A stretch of 64,000 nt of DNA, from positions 78,131 to 142,130 of the forward strand of contig NZ_BSSA01000021.1 in NCBI RefSeq assembly GCF_030268885.1, in the 5' to 3' direction. The stretch's first letter is position 1, and every line of letters begins with the position of its first letter. The notes below the pieces were generated by a model that saw only the letters and a list, made by a program, of their open reading frames with translations, did not search any database and was not told where the DNA came from. This DNA is from Kitasatospora phosalacinea. GTDB taxonomy: Bacteria > Actinomycetota > Actinomycetes > Streptomycetales > Streptomycetaceae. Positions 16,826-25,628 of this stretch are shown here, one piece after another. Both the position numbers and the translations under genes were made by a program.

Positions 16826-18148
16826 GTGCCCGCACAGGACTTCATCGGCCGCGCCCAGCGCGGTCGGTCCGACGACCCCGACGCGATCGTCGTCGGCGCC
16901 GGCGTCGCCGGACTGACCGCCGCGACCGCGCTCGCCGCCCAGGGCCTGGACGTCCAGGTCCTGGAGGCCACCGACCGCGTCGGCGGCCGGATGGCCACCC
17001 GCGAACTCGACGGCTTCCGCCTCGACCACGGCGGCCACCTGCTCAACACCGCCTACCCCGAGCTCGCCCGCCGCCTCGACCTCGACCGGCTGGAGCTGCG
17101 TCCGCTCGCCCCCGGGGTCCTGGTGCACGGCGGCGGCCGCAGCTACCGGGTCGGCGACCCGCGGCTCGCCCCCGCCCGGCAGGCCGCCGCCCGCGGGCCG
17201 CTCGGCACGCCCCTGGACAAGGCGCGGCTGGCCGCCACCCTCGCCCGGCTCGCCGCGACGCCCGCCGAACGTCTGCTCGCCCGCCCCGAGACCACCGCCG
17301 CCCGGGCCCTGGCCGACCGCGGCCTGCCCGCCCGCACCGTCGACGGGTTCCTGCGCCCGCTGCTCGGCGCCCTGCTCTCCGACCCCGCGCTCGGCACCTC
17401 CAGCCGGGTCGCCGACCTGGTGCTGCGCGCGTACGCCCGCGGCCGCCTGTGCGTCCCGGCGGCGGGCACCGGGGCGGTGCCCGCCCAGCTGGCCGCCCGG
17501 CTCCCGCAGCACAGCCTGCGGCTGGGCGTCGAGGTCACCTCGGTCGGCACCGACGGCGTGGAGACCGCCGCGCACGGCCGGGTCCGGGCCCGCGCGGTGG
17601 TCGTCGCCACCGACGCGGCGACGGCCGCGGGCCTGCTGCCGGGCCTGCGGCAGCCCGCGTTCCACCCCGTCACCACCTACTACCACGCGGCGGAGCGCTC
17701 CCCGCTGGGCGAGGCCGTCCTGCTGCTCGACGCCGAACGCTCCGGGATCTCGCACTCGCTGGTGCTCAGCGACGCCGACCCCTCGTACGCCGCCGACGGG
17801 CGTGCGCTGATCGCCACCACGGTGCTCGGCCGCCGCGCCTTCGACTCCGGCGGGCCGGCCGGCGACGAGGGCGCCGTCCGGCGGCGGCTGGCCGAGCTGT
17901 ACGGGACCGCCACCGGGGGGTGGGAGTTCCTGACCGTCCGGCACGTCGCCGACGCGGTGGTCTCGATGCCGCCGCCGCACCACTTCCGCCGCTCGGTCCG
18001 GCTGCTCGCCGGGCTGTACGTGTGCGGCGACCACCGGGACACCGGGACGGTGCAGGGCGCGCTGGTCTCCGGCCGACGGGCCGCGGACGCCGTCCTGCGG
18101 GACCTCGGCGTGCGGGTCGAACCGGAGGCGGACCGGGCGGCGGCGTAG
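16826..18148 (+). CDS. NAD(P)/FAD-dependent oxidoreductase, amine-oxidase/phytoene-desaturase fold
   Basis: The 440-aa protein has an N-terminal FAD motif IVVGAGVAGLTAATALAAQG (about 22-41), the follow-on DRVGGRMATRELDGFRLDHGGHLL, and a C-terminal FAD-binding stretch GLYVCGDHRDTGTVQGALVSGRRAADAVL. This is the desaturase/protoporphyrinogen-oxidase superfamily and the substrate is unknown. The GTG at 16826 has AGGGAGG at a good distance upstream. A palindromic repeat element follows, then a convergent regulator gene. Confidence 0.88.
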   Translation: MPAQDFIGRAQRGRSDDPDAIVVGAGVAGLTAATALAAQGLDVQVLEATDRVGGRMATRELDGFRLDHGGHLLNTAYPELARRLDLDRLELRPLAPGVLVHGGGRSYRVGDPRLAPARQAAARGPLGTPLDKARLAATLARLAATPAERLLARPETTAARALADRGLPARTVDGFLRPLLGALLSDPALGTSSRVADLVLRAYARGRLCVPAAGTGAVPAQLAARLPQHSLRLGVEVTSVGTDGVETAAHGRVRARAVVVATDAATAAGLLPGLRQPAFHPVTTYYHAAERSPLGEAVLLLDAERSGISHSLVLSDADPSYAADGRALIATTVLGRRAFDSGGPAGDEGAVRRRLAELYGTATGGWEFLTVRHVADAVVSMPPPHHFRRSVRLLAGLYVCGDHRDTGTVQGALVSGRRAADAVLRDLGVRVEPEADRAAA

Positions 18149-18165
18149 AGCCGGAGGCGTGTGTT

Positions 18166-18365
18166 CAGGGGCCCGGGGAACGGCGGGCTCGGGGCTGCTG
18201 CGGGTGCACTGCCGGTGCGTGCCGTTGCTCCGGGTTCTGTCACGACGGCCCGAAGCAGCACGGACACTCCGGTGGGCTCCGGCCGCCAGCAGCTCGGACC
18301 CGCCGTTCCCCGGGCCCCTGACGGAGCCACTGCGCGGCTCGGACCTGCCGTTCCCCGAGACCCTG
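18166..18365. repeat. Palindromic intergenic element, copy A (155 bp core plus degenerate extra arm)
   Basis: The core 18166-18320 is bounded by perfect 22-bp inverted repeats (18166-18187, 18299-18320). Inside are a second stem GCTGCTG/CAGCAGC (18194-18200 with 18287-18293) and a central hairpin (18227-18234 with 18249-18256), so a single strand can fold into a branched cruciform. A degenerate extra copy of the right arm (3 mismatches in 22) lies at 18344-18365. A second copy is at 47508-47683. The element sits between convergent genes and carries no credible ORF; a REP/MITE-like element or bidirectional terminator is likely. Confidence 0.85.
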
Positions 18366-18387
18366 ACGGGGCCTTCCGGTGGGGCTC

Positions 18388-19986
18388 TCAGATCACCCCC
18401 GCCTGGCGGGAGGCCTCTTCGAAGGCGCGGGCGGCGGGGGTGGTGCGGTAGGGGGTGAGGCGGCGGTGGAAGTCGCGGAGGTACTCGACGGTGCGGGCCG
18501 ACCGCATCTCGCCCGCGGCGCGCAGCGAGTCGGTGGCCATGGAGCAGGCCTCGTCGACGTCCCCCATGCCGAGTCTCGCGGAGGCGAGGACGAGGCGGCA
18601 CAGGATGCGGCTGCGGGAGTAGGCGGGGGCCCGCAGGCGGAGGGACTTCTCGGCGTGCTGGGCGGCGGGGCGCCACTGCTGGAGGTCGCGGTAGCAGTGG
18701 GCGAACTCGTCGGCGAGCTGGGCGTCGTCGAAGTAGCGGGCCCAGGACGGGACTTCGTCGGCGGTGCGGGCGGTGGCGAGGGCGCGTTCGCAGCGGACCA
18801 GGGCGGTGGTGCAGGAGCGGACGTCCCCGGCGAGGGCGTGGCCGCGGGCCTCGGCGGCGTGCATGAGGGCCTGCACGACGGGGGCGGCGGCGGTGCCGAC
18901 GCCCTGCTGGGCGACCCGGGCGAGCTGGATGGCCTCGCGGGCGTGGCCGAGGTGGACGGCCTGCTGGCTCATGGTGGTGAGGACGAAGCCGCCCAGGACG
19001 CGGTCCCCCGCGGCCTGGGAGAGCCGCAGGGCCTGGACGAAGTACCGCTGGGCGAGGCCGTGCGCGGCGATGTCGAAGGAGGTCCAGCCCGCGAGCCGGG
19101 TGAGGTCGGAGACGGCGCCGAACAGGGCGCGTCCGATCTGTTCGCCGTAGCGGCCGCGGAGCATGGGTTCGGCCTCGCTCTCCAGGTAGCGGACCAGGGC
19201 CTGCCGGGCGTGGCCGCCGCCGTAGGCGTGGTCGAGGGCGCGGAAGAGGTCGCCGACGGCGCGGATGGCGGCGATGTCGCCTCGGCCGACCCGGACGGGG
19301 GGCCTGGTCTCCCGGGGCTCGGTGGCGGGTTCGGCGCCGGAGGGGCGGCGTGCGCCCTGCGGGGGGACCCGGGCGCCCTGCGGGGAGGCGCGCAGTTCCT
19401 CGGGGGTGAGGGTGGTGCCGTCGCGGGCGACGCGTTCGTCGGTGCGGCCGATCAGCCAGTCGCGGCTGGGGACGACCAGCCCGGCGGGGGTGAAGGCGAT
19501 CTTGCGGAGTTCGGCGTAGGGGCCGTTGTCCTTGCGCCACATGGAGGCGACGATGTCGACGGCCTCCTGCGGGGTCTCGGCGAACTCCAGCCCGGCGTAG
19601 ACCGGGGCGCAGGCGTCGAGGCCGACGTCCTGGGCGGTGAGGCGGCGGCCGAGGCGGCGGGTGAAGACCTCGGCGATCAGCGCGGGGGTCGCGCCGCGGG
19701 GTTGCTGGCCGCGCAGCCAGCGGGTCACCGAGGTCTTGTCGTAGCGCAGGTCGAGGCCGTGCTCCAGGCCGAGTTGGTCGACCCGGCGGGCGAGGCCGGC
19801 GTGCGAGAAGCCGGACTCCTCGATGAGCGCGGCGAGTTGGGGGTTCTGGGCGCGCCCGGCCGCGGGGGCCGGTGGTTCGGCCGGCTCGGGGGCGCGCGGA
19901 GGGGTCTCGGCCGCTCCGGTCGGGCGCGGGTCGAGCGGGTCGAGCGGTCGGTACGCGGGGCTGTCGATCACTGGCCGTTGGGGCAT
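18388..19986 (-). CDS. NsdA-like HTH/TPR regulatory protein
   Basis: The 532-aa protein has a disordered Pro-rich N-terminus, an HTH-like segment (LAALIEESGFSHAGLARRVDQL, DKTSVTRWLRGQQPRG, about 55-110), a conserved middle block (MWRKDNGPYAELRKIAFTPAGLVVPSRDWLIGR) and a C-terminal helical-repeat half typical of TPRs. This layout matches the Streptomyces NsdA-type regulators that influence sporulation and antibiotic production. I chose ATG 19986 because GAGAGG lies 11 nt upstream; the GTG at 19998 is too close to it. Target genes are unknown. Confidence 0.8.
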   Translation of the reverse strand: MPQRPVIDSPAYRPLDPLDPRPTGAAETPPRAPEPAEPPAPAAGRAQNPQLAALIEESGFSHAGLARRVDQLGLEHGLDLRYDKTSVTRWLRGQQPRGATPALIAEVFTRRLGRRLTAQDVGLDACAPVYAGLEFAETPQEAVDIVASMWRKDNGPYAELRKIAFTPAGLVVPSRDWLIGRTDERVARDGTTLTPEELRASPQGARVPPQGARRPSGAEPATEPRETRPPVRVGRGDIAAIRAVGDLFRALDHAYGGGHARQALVRYLESEAEPMLRGRYGEQIGRALFGAVSDLTRLAGWTSFDIAAHGLAQRYFVQALRLSQAAGDRVLGGFVLTTMSQQAVHLGHAREAIQLARVAQQGVGTAAAPVVQALMHAAEARGHALAGDVRSCTTALVRCERALATARTADEVPSWARYFDDAQLADEFAHCYRDLQQWRPAAQHAEKSLRLRAPAYSRSRILCRLVLASARLGMGDVDEACSMATDSLRAAGEMRSARTVEYLRDFHRRLTPYRTTPAARAFEEASRQAGVI

Positions 19987-20099
19987 AGCAGTCCACACCT
20001 CTCAGGCGCCGTTCCGGCCCCTCCTGCCCGGACGGCGCCCCCTGATCGGGAATCGGCGCGAATGTAGCGAGCATTGGGACGCTATGGGTGGATTCGGAC

Positions 20100-20120
20100 C
20101 ACCCGTCCTCCGAACGGGTG
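20100..20120. promoter_or_regulatory. Inverted repeat ahead of the hydroxybutyrate dehydrogenase gene
   Basis: CACCCGT (20100-20106) and ACGGGTG (20114-20120) form a 7-bp inverted repeat with a 7-bp centre in the 297-bp divergent interval between the NsdA-like and SDR genes. It may be an operator; I cannot match it to a known regulator. No other feature stands out in this interval. Confidence 0.35.
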
Positions 20121-20283
20121 AACCATCCCCGCCCGTTGTGAGGAAGCGCGGGCGTCGCGTGTTTGAGTTCGAGAGCCGCTGCCCGCCTGCCGGGCGCATG
20201 GCGCCGGACACCACCCCGGCCGGGCGTGCTGTGGTGTCCCCCCACATCGTTGCGGGGCGCGCGGATTCCTACCGTTCTCGGCC

Positions 20284-21057
20284 ATGGACACCACTTCTGC
20301 CCCGCCCGCCGGGCGCCCGCTGCTGGGCCGCACCGCGCTGGTCACCGGGGCCGCCGCCGGCATCGGCCGGGCCTGTGCGGAGGCGTTCGCCGCGGCGGGC
20401 GCGCACGTGTACGTCGTCGACCTGGCCGCCGCGCCCGCCGAGGAGCTGGCGGCCCGGATCGGCGGGACCGCGCTCGTCGCGGACCTGTCGGACCCGGACG
20501 CGGTGGAGTCGCTCCCGGCGGACGCGGACATCGTGGTCAACAACGCGGGCCTGCAGCACGTCGCCCCGGTGCACGAGTTCCCGGTGGAGCGGTTCGCGCT
20601 GATCCAGCGGGTCATGGTGGAGGCCCCGTTCCGGATCCTGCGCCGCACCCTGCCGCACATGTACGAGCGCGAGTGGGGCCGGGTGGTCAACATCTCCTCG
20701 GTGCACGGCCTGCGCGCCAGCGCCTTCAAGTCGGCGTACGTGACGGCCAAGCACGCCCTGGAGGGCCTGAGCAAGACGGTCGCCCTGGAGGGCGCCCCGT
20801 ACGGGGTGACCAGCAACTGCGTGAACCCGGCGTACGTGCGCACCGCGCTGGTGGAGAAGCAGATCGCCGCGCAGGCGCTGGCGCACGGGCTGCACGAGGA
20901 CGAGGTGGTGGAGCAGATCATGCTCGACCGCACCGCCGTGAAGCGGCTGATCGAACCGGACGAGGTCGCGCAGCTGGCGCTCTGGCTGTGCTCGCCGGGC
21001 GCCTCGTACGTCACCGGCGCGAGCCTGCCGGTGGACGGCGGCTGGACCGCGCACTGA
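20284..21057 (+). CDS. 3-hydroxybutyrate dehydrogenase-like short-chain dehydrogenase
   Basis: The 257-aa SDR has the cofactor motif TGAAAGIG, NNAG, the catalytic Ser in NISSVHGL and the YVTAKH Tyr-Lys pair, ending with VTGASLPVDGGWTAH. The segment VEKQIAAQALAHGLHEDEVVEQIMLDRTAVKRLIEP is characteristic of D-3-hydroxybutyrate dehydrogenases, which interconvert 3-hydroxybutyrate and acetoacetate with NAD. It is followed after 180 bp by a PucR-type regulator on the same strand. Confidence 0.85.
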   Translation: MDTTSAPPAGRPLLGRTALVTGAAAGIGRACAEAFAAAGAHVYVVDLAAAPAEELAARIGGTALVADLSDPDAVESLPADADIVVNNAGLQHVAPVHEFPVERFALIQRVMVEAPFRILRRTLPHMYEREWGRVVNISSVHGLRASAFKSAYVTAKHALEGLSKTVALEGAPYGVTSNCVNPAYVRTALVEKQIAAQALAHGLHEDEVVEQIMLDRTAVKRLIEPDEVAQLALWLCSPGASYVTGASLPVDGGWTAH

Positions 21058-21237
21058 GCCGCGGCGCCCCGCTCGGGTGGACTCCGTGAAGGAGGCTGTC
21101 GGTGCGCGGGCGCTTCCGGCAGGATCGGGGCCGCGCAGCAGGGCGGCGACCGCCGCCCGGGGAGGGCGCGGCCCCGGTCCGTCCCGGCGGGCGGGGCACC
21201 GGGGGCACGGGGGCACGATGAACGAGGGAAGACCGCG

Positions 21238-23166
21238 ATGGACCGCCACACCACCGCCGCACCGGCGCTGCGCAGACTCCTCGACCTGCTGGCGACCGGC
21301 GCCGCCACCGAGGACTTCGGCGAGGTCCTCGCCGACGCCCGCCGCCGGGGCGCGCCCGCCGAGGTCCTGAGCGAGATCGACGACGCCACCTGGCAGGCCC
21401 TGCGGGTGCACCGCACGATGCGCCAGCACCGCAGGCGCGAGGCCGAGCTGACCGCCCTGTTCGACACCGCGGGCGACCTGGCCGCCTCCCGCGACCTGGA
21501 CGCCGTGCTGCAGGCCATCGTCCGGCGGGCCCGGATGCTGCTCGGCACCGACACCGCCTACCTGACGCTGCCCGACGAACGGGCCGGGGACACGTACATG
21601 CGGGTCACCGACGGCTCGGTCTCGCCGATCTTCCAGACCCTGCGGCTCAGCCTCGGCGACGGCCTCGGCGGCCTGGTCGCGCAGACCGCCCGCCCCTACG
21701 CCACCCACGACTACCGGGTCGACGAGCGGTTCCGGCACACCGGGCAGATCGACGCGGGCGTGCTGGACGAGGGCCTGGTCGCGATCATCGGGGTGCCGCT
21801 GCTGCTGGGCGGCAGCGTGATCGGCGTGCTGTTCGCCGCCGACCGCTCGCCGCGGGCCTTCTCCCCCGACGAGGTCGCGCTGCTGTGCACGCTGGCCGCG
21901 CACGCCGCGATCGCCCTGGACACCGCCAAGTCGCTGGCCGACACCCGGGCCGCGCTCGCCGAGCTCGCCACCGCCAACGCCGTCATCGGCGCCCACGCCG
22001 CCGCCGTGCAGCGCGCCGAGCAGGCCCACGACCGGCTCACCGACCTGGTGCTGCGCGGCGCCGAGGTCGCCGACGTGGCCGCCGAGGTGGCGGCGCTGCT
22101 CGACGGCGGCGCCTCCGTCCACGACGCCGAGGGCGCCCCGCTGACCGGCCCCGGCGGTGCCCCCGCGGGCCTGGCCGACGCGGTCGCCGCCTCCCGCGCC
22201 GAGGGCCACGCGGTGCGGCACGGCGAGGAGTGGGTGTGCGCGGTGCTGGCCGGGCAGGAGCTGCTGGGCGCGCTGGTGCTGCACGGGCGGCCCGAGCTGG
22301 ACGACGCCGACCGGCGGGTGTTCGAGCGGGCCGGCGTCGTCACCGCGCTGTTGCTCCTGCTGCGCCGCTCGGTCGCCGAGACCGAGAACCGGGTCCGCGG
22401 CGAGCTGCTGGCCGACCTGCTCACCGCCCCCGACCGCGACCCGTCCGGCCTGACCGCGCGCGGCCGCCGCCTGGGCGTCGACCTGAACCGGCCGCACCTG
22501 GCGCTGGTCGCCGTCGCCGAGGACCCCGCCTCCCGGGAGCGGCTGGCCGGGGCCGCGGCCCGCTACCTGTTCGGCTCGCGCGGCATCAGCGCCGAGTTCG
22601 GCGAGGGCGTGGTGCTGCTCGTCCCGCACGAGGGAGCGGGTGCGGGCGGGGGTTCGGGCGACGGCGCGGGTTCGGGCGACGGCGCGGTCGCCGCGCTGGC
22701 CGCCGAGCGGCTGGCCCGGCTGGTGGGCGGGCCGGTCACGGTCGGCACCGGGCGCGCCGCCCGCGGCCCGGTCGCGCTCGCCGCGGCGTACGCGGAGGGG
22801 GTGCGCTGCGTCCGGGCCCTGCGGGTGCTCGGCCGGGACGGGGACGGGGCGTGCGCCGCCGACCTCGGCTTCCTGGGCGTGCTGCTCGGCGACGGCCACG
22901 ACGTGGACGGCTTCGTCCGGGCCACCCTGGGCCCGCTGCTCGACTACGACGCCAAGCGCGGCACCGAGCTGGTGCGCACCCTGCGCGCCTACTTCGACTG
23001 CGGCGGCGGCCTGACCCGGGCCAAGGACCTGCTGCACGTCCACGTGAACACGGTGGTGCAGCGGCTGGACCGGGTGGAGGTGCTGCTGGGCCGGGACTGG
23101 AACCAGCCGGAGCGGGCCCTGGAGCTGCAACTCGCCCTGCGGCTCCAGCTGTTGGCGGGCGGCTGA
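21238..23166 (+). CDS. GAF-domain PucR-family transcriptional regulator
   Basis: The 642-aa protein has an N-terminal GAF domain (about residues 90-225; REAELTALFDTAGDLAASRDLDAVLQAIVRRARMLLG to DEVALLCTLAAHAAIALDTA), a middle region with a low-complexity Gly/Asp insert, and a C-terminal PucR HTH (LVRTLRAYFDCGGGLTRAKDLLHVHVNTVVQRLDRVEVLLG). Such regulators sense small metabolites through GAF. Position directly after the hydroxybutyrate dehydrogenase gene suggests control of that gene, which is inference. Confidence 0.88.
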   Translation: MDRHTTAAPALRRLLDLLATGAATEDFGEVLADARRRGAPAEVLSEIDDATWQALRVHRTMRQHRRREAELTALFDTAGDLAASRDLDAVLQAIVRRARMLLGTDTAYLTLPDERAGDTYMRVTDGSVSPIFQTLRLSLGDGLGGLVAQTARPYATHDYRVDERFRHTGQIDAGVLDEGLVAIIGVPLLLGGSVIGVLFAADRSPRAFSPDEVALLCTLAAHAAIALDTAKSLADTRAALAELATANAVIGAHAAAVQRAEQAHDRLTDLVLRGAEVADVAAEVAALLDGGASVHDAEGAPLTGPGGAPAGLADAVAASRAEGHAVRHGEEWVCAVLAGQELLGALVLHGRPELDDADRRVFERAGVVTALLLLLRRSVAETENRVRGELLADLLTAPDRDPSGLTARGRRLGVDLNRPHLALVAVAEDPASRERLAGAAARYLFGSRGISAEFGEGVVLLVPHEGAGAGGGSGDGAGSGDGAVAALAAERLARLVGGPVTVGTGRAARGPVALAAAYAEGVRCVRALRVLGRDGDGACAADLGFLGVLLGDGHDVDGFVRATLGPLLDYDAKRGTELVRTLRAYFDCGGGLTRAKDLLHVHVNTVVQRLDRVEVLLGRDWNQPERALELQLALRLQLLAGG

Positions 23167-23242
23167 GGCGGCCCTGCGGCTCGCGCCCGCGGCGGGCGTA
23201 CAGTGGCGAGGTTGGGCTGGTCGGCCGGCAGGGAGTGGTGTG

Positions 23243-24043
23243 GTGAGCGAGAACGTGCGGTTCGTGCGGATGGGGATCGGCGAGCGGACCGTCCCCTACC
23301 AGGAGGCCTGGGCGGAGCAGCAGCGGCTGCACGCGCTGCGGGTCGCGGACGAGATCCCGGACACCGTGCTGCTGCTGGAGCACGACCCGGTGTACACGAT
23401 GGGCAAGCGCACCAACCCCGAGGACCTGCCGCTGGACGGCACCCCGGTGGTGGAGGTCAACCGCGGCGGCGAGATCACCTGGCACGGCCCCGGCCAGCTG
23501 GTCGGCTACCCGATCGTGAAGCTGCCGGACCCGATCGACGTGGTCGCGTACGTGCGGCGGCTGGAGGAGGCGCTGATCCGGGCCTGCACCGAGTTCGGGG
23601 TGGAGACCACCCGGATCGAGGGCCGCAGCGGGGTGTGGAAGCTGGGCGCGGAGATACCCGGCGCGGTGGTCGACCCCTCGCAGGTGGTGGAGATCGGCAA
23701 GCTGACCCTGCGGATGGGCCTGCCGCTGGGCATCGACCCGCGGCTGGCCGGGCCCGAGTACGCCCCGTCCAACGCGGGCCAGCGCGGCGACGACCGCAAG
23801 CTCGCGGCGATCGGCGTGCGGGTGGCCCGCGGCGTGACCATGCACGGCTTCGCGCTGAACTGCGACCCCGACATGACGTACTTCGACAAGATCGTCCCGT
23901 GCGGCATCCGGGACGCCGGGGTGGCCTCGCTGAGCGGCGAGCTGGCCCGGCCGTTCCCGGTCGGGGCGGCGGTGGACGTGGTCGAGCGGAAGCTCGCCGA
24001 GGTGTTCGCCGAGCTGCCCGAGCCGGCGGTCGTGGGCGGCTGA
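23243..24043 (+). CDS. lipB: Octanoyl-[ACP]:protein octanoyltransferase
   Basis: LipB moves the octanoyl chain from ACP onto lipoyl domains, the step before LipA. The 266-aa protein has the signatures LLLEHDPVYTMGKR, RGGEITWHGPGQLVGYPI, GRSGVW, KLAAIGVRV with the catalytic lysine and PCGIRDAGVASL with the catalytic cysteine. Two GTG codons are adjacent (23240, 23243); GGGAG ends 7 nt before the second, so 23243 is preferred. lipA follows. Confidence 0.95.
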   Translation: MSENVRFVRMGIGERTVPYQEAWAEQQRLHALRVADEIPDTVLLLEHDPVYTMGKRTNPEDLPLDGTPVVEVNRGGEITWHGPGQLVGYPIVKLPDPIDVVAYVRRLEEALIRACTEFGVETTRIEGRSGVWKLGAEIPGAVVDPSQVVEIGKLTLRMGLPLGIDPRLAGPEYAPSNAGQRGDDRKLAAIGVRVARGVTMHGFALNCDPDMTYFDKIVPCGIRDAGVASLSGELARPFPVGAAVDVVERKLAEVFAELPEPAVVGG

Positions 24044-24181
24044 CGGAATTCCCCGCGCCGCCCCGGCCCTTTACACCTGTGGAAGACCAGCGCCTTTCGA
24101 AGGCAAGCCCGGGGCCGGGCGCAGGCCGTTGAAGTGCAGGCGTACCCTGAGTGGTACCCCGTCTAGTTCTAGGAGTCGCAC

Positions 24182-25138
24182 GTGTCCGCTGTCGCACCCG
24201 ACGGCAGGAAGCTCCTTCGGCTGGAGGTCCGCAACAGCGAGACCCCCATCGAGCGGAAGCCCGAGTGGATCAAGACCAGGGCGAAGATGGGGCCGGAGTA
24301 CAACGCCCTGCAGTCCCTGGTGAAGAAGGAGGGGCTGCACACGGTCTGCCAGGAGGCCGGCTGTCCCAACATCTTCGAGTGCTGGGAGGACCGCGAGGCG
24401 ACCTTCCTGATCGGCGGCGACCAGTGCACCCGCCGCTGCGACTTCTGCCAGATCGACACCGGCAAGCCCGCCGAGTTCGACCGGGACGAGCCGCGCCGGG
24501 TCGCCGAGTCCATCGTCACGATGGACCTGAACTACGCCACCATCACCGGCGTCGCCCGTGACGACCTGGAGGACGGCGGTGCCTGGCTGTACGCCGAGAC
24601 CGTCCGCCAGGTGCACGCGATGACGGCCGGCCGGGAGGCCGGGCGGACGGGCGTCGAACTGCTCATCCCGGACTTCAACGCCGTGCCCGAGCAGCTCGCC
24701 GAGGTCTTCTCCTCCCGCCCCGAGGTGCTCGCGCACAACGTCGAGACGGTGCCGCGGATCTTCAAGCGGATCCGCCCCGCGTTCCGCTACGAGCGCTCGC
24801 TGGACGTGATCACCCAGGCCCGGGCGGCCGGGCTGGTCACCAAGTCCAACCTGATCCTGGGCATGGGCGAGACCCGCGAGGAGGTCAGCGAGGCGCTGGC
24901 CGACCTGGTGGACGCCGGGTGCGAGCTGATCACCATCACCCAGTACCTGCGGCCCTCGCTGCGCCACCACCCGGTGGAGCGCTGGGTGAAGCCGCAGGAG
25001 TTCGTCGAGCTCCAGCAGGAGGCCGAGGAGCTGGGCTTCGCCGGAGTGATGTCCGGCCCGCTGGTGCGCTCCTCGTACCGGGCCGGGCGGCTGTACCGGC
25101 AGGCGCTGGAGCACCGGGAGCGGGCGGCCGCGGTCTGA
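24182..25138 (+). CDS. lipA: Lipoyl synthase (radical SAM)
   Basis: LipA inserts two sulfurs into protein-bound octanoyl groups, completing lipoate on E2 and GcvH proteins. The 318-aa protein has both cluster motifs: the auxiliary CQEAGCPNIFEC and the radical-SAM CTRRCDFCQI, and the C-terminal SSYRAG that supplies the serine ligand. The GTG at 24182 gives normal length. It works on the products of lpdA/sucB-type complexes encoded about 11 kb upstream. A hairpin terminator follows. Confidence 0.97.
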   Translation: MSAVAPDGRKLLRLEVRNSETPIERKPEWIKTRAKMGPEYNALQSLVKKEGLHTVCQEAGCPNIFECWEDREATFLIGGDQCTRRCDFCQIDTGKPAEFDRDEPRRVAESIVTMDLNYATITGVARDDLEDGGAWLYAETVRQVHAMTAGREAGRTGVELLIPDFNAVPEQLAEVFSSRPEVLAHNVETVPRIFKRIRPAFRYERSLDVITQARAAGLVTKSNLILGMGETREEVSEALADLVDAGCELITITQYLRPSLRHHPVERWVKPQEFVELQQEAEELGFAGVMSGPLVRSSYRAGRLYRQALEHRERAAAV

Positions 25139-25153
25139 GGCGCACGCCGATCG

Positions 25154-25186
25154 GGTGGGGCGGGTCCCGTGCGGGCCCGCCCCACC
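25154..25186 (+). terminator. Hairpin terminator after lipA
   Basis: GGTGGGGCGGG (25154-25164) pairs perfectly with CCCGCCCCACC (25176-25186), an 11-bp stem starting 15 bp after the lipA stop. A 15-bp direct repeat CCGGGGCCGTACGGG follows at 25194 and 25217. Confidence 0.75.
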
Positions 25187-25239
25187 GGCGCGTCCGGGGC
25201 CGTACGGGCGGCGGGCCCGGGGCCGTACGGGCTAGGGGG

Positions 25240-25280
25240 CCACGTTTCACGTGGCATTGACGGCCGGGTCACCGTACGGT
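25240..25280. promoter_or_regulatory. Two palindromes upstream of the 50-aa protein gene
   Basis: CCACGTTTCACGTGG (25240-25254, 6-bp arms, centre TTC) and the perfect palindrome ACCGTACGGT (25271-25280) flank a TTGACG at 25257-25262. Their centres are about 28 bp apart. The pattern suggests promoter plus operator, but no known factor can be named. Confidence 0.4.
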
Positions 25281-25331
25281 AACGGGCGTCCGGGACGCTC
25301 GAACGGTACCCGGGTCGAGGAGTGGGTGTTG

Positions 25332-25484
25332 ATGCGTACCGGAATCCGTGGCGCGCTGCGGCGGGCCGAGCAGGTGCTGTTGATCCGCGGCGCACGCCGC
25401 AACGCGTGGGCGGCGGTGTGCGAGAACCGGCGGCTGGCGGGCGAGCGCGAGCAGGCCGGACGGGCGTTCGGGCGCAGCGCCTGA
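25332..25484 (+). CDS. Small basic conserved protein, 50 aa
   Basis: The protein begins MRTGIRGALRRAEQVLLIRG and is Arg/Ala-rich and probably a single amphipathic helix. The position between lipA and the DUF4191 gene is one where I recall a small uncharacterised gene in Streptomyces genomes. The ATG at 25332 has a GAGG about 11 nt upstream; the upstream reading frame is open but lacks coding character. Function unknown. Confidence 0.6.
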   Translation: MRTGIRGALRRAEQVLLIRGARRNAWAAVCENRRLAGEREQAGRAFGRSA

Positions 25485-25590
25485 AGCCCCGGGGGCGGCC
25501 GGGGCGCGGCGGGGTCGGACCGGGGTCCGGACCCGGGCCCGGACCGGGGCTCTCCTCGGGGAAAGACCAGGGTCACGAACCGGCACCGCC

Positions 25591-25621
25591 TTGGAAGATC
25601 GCGTGTGCCGCCACGTACCAT
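25591..25621 (+). promoter_or_regulatory. Promoter of the leaderless DUF4191 gene
   Basis: TTGGAA (25591-25596), a 19-bp spacer and TACCAT (25616-25621) lie 7 nt before the ATG at 25629. The distance implies transcription starting at or next to the start codon. Confidence 0.55.
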
Positions 25622-25628
25622 GAGCGGT

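Noticed and set aside
18166..18365. Treating the palindromic element as a protein-coding remnant (antisense SCWRPEP-type peptide)
   Set aside because: The peptide is simply the translation of the inverted repeat; the same word appears in both copies because the DNA is repeated, and no start signal or codon bias supports it.
20158..20200. tRNA T-arm-like GTTTGAGTTCGAGAGCC
   Set aside because: No acceptor, D or anticodon arms can be folded around it. No complete tRNA cloverleaf was found elsewhere either.
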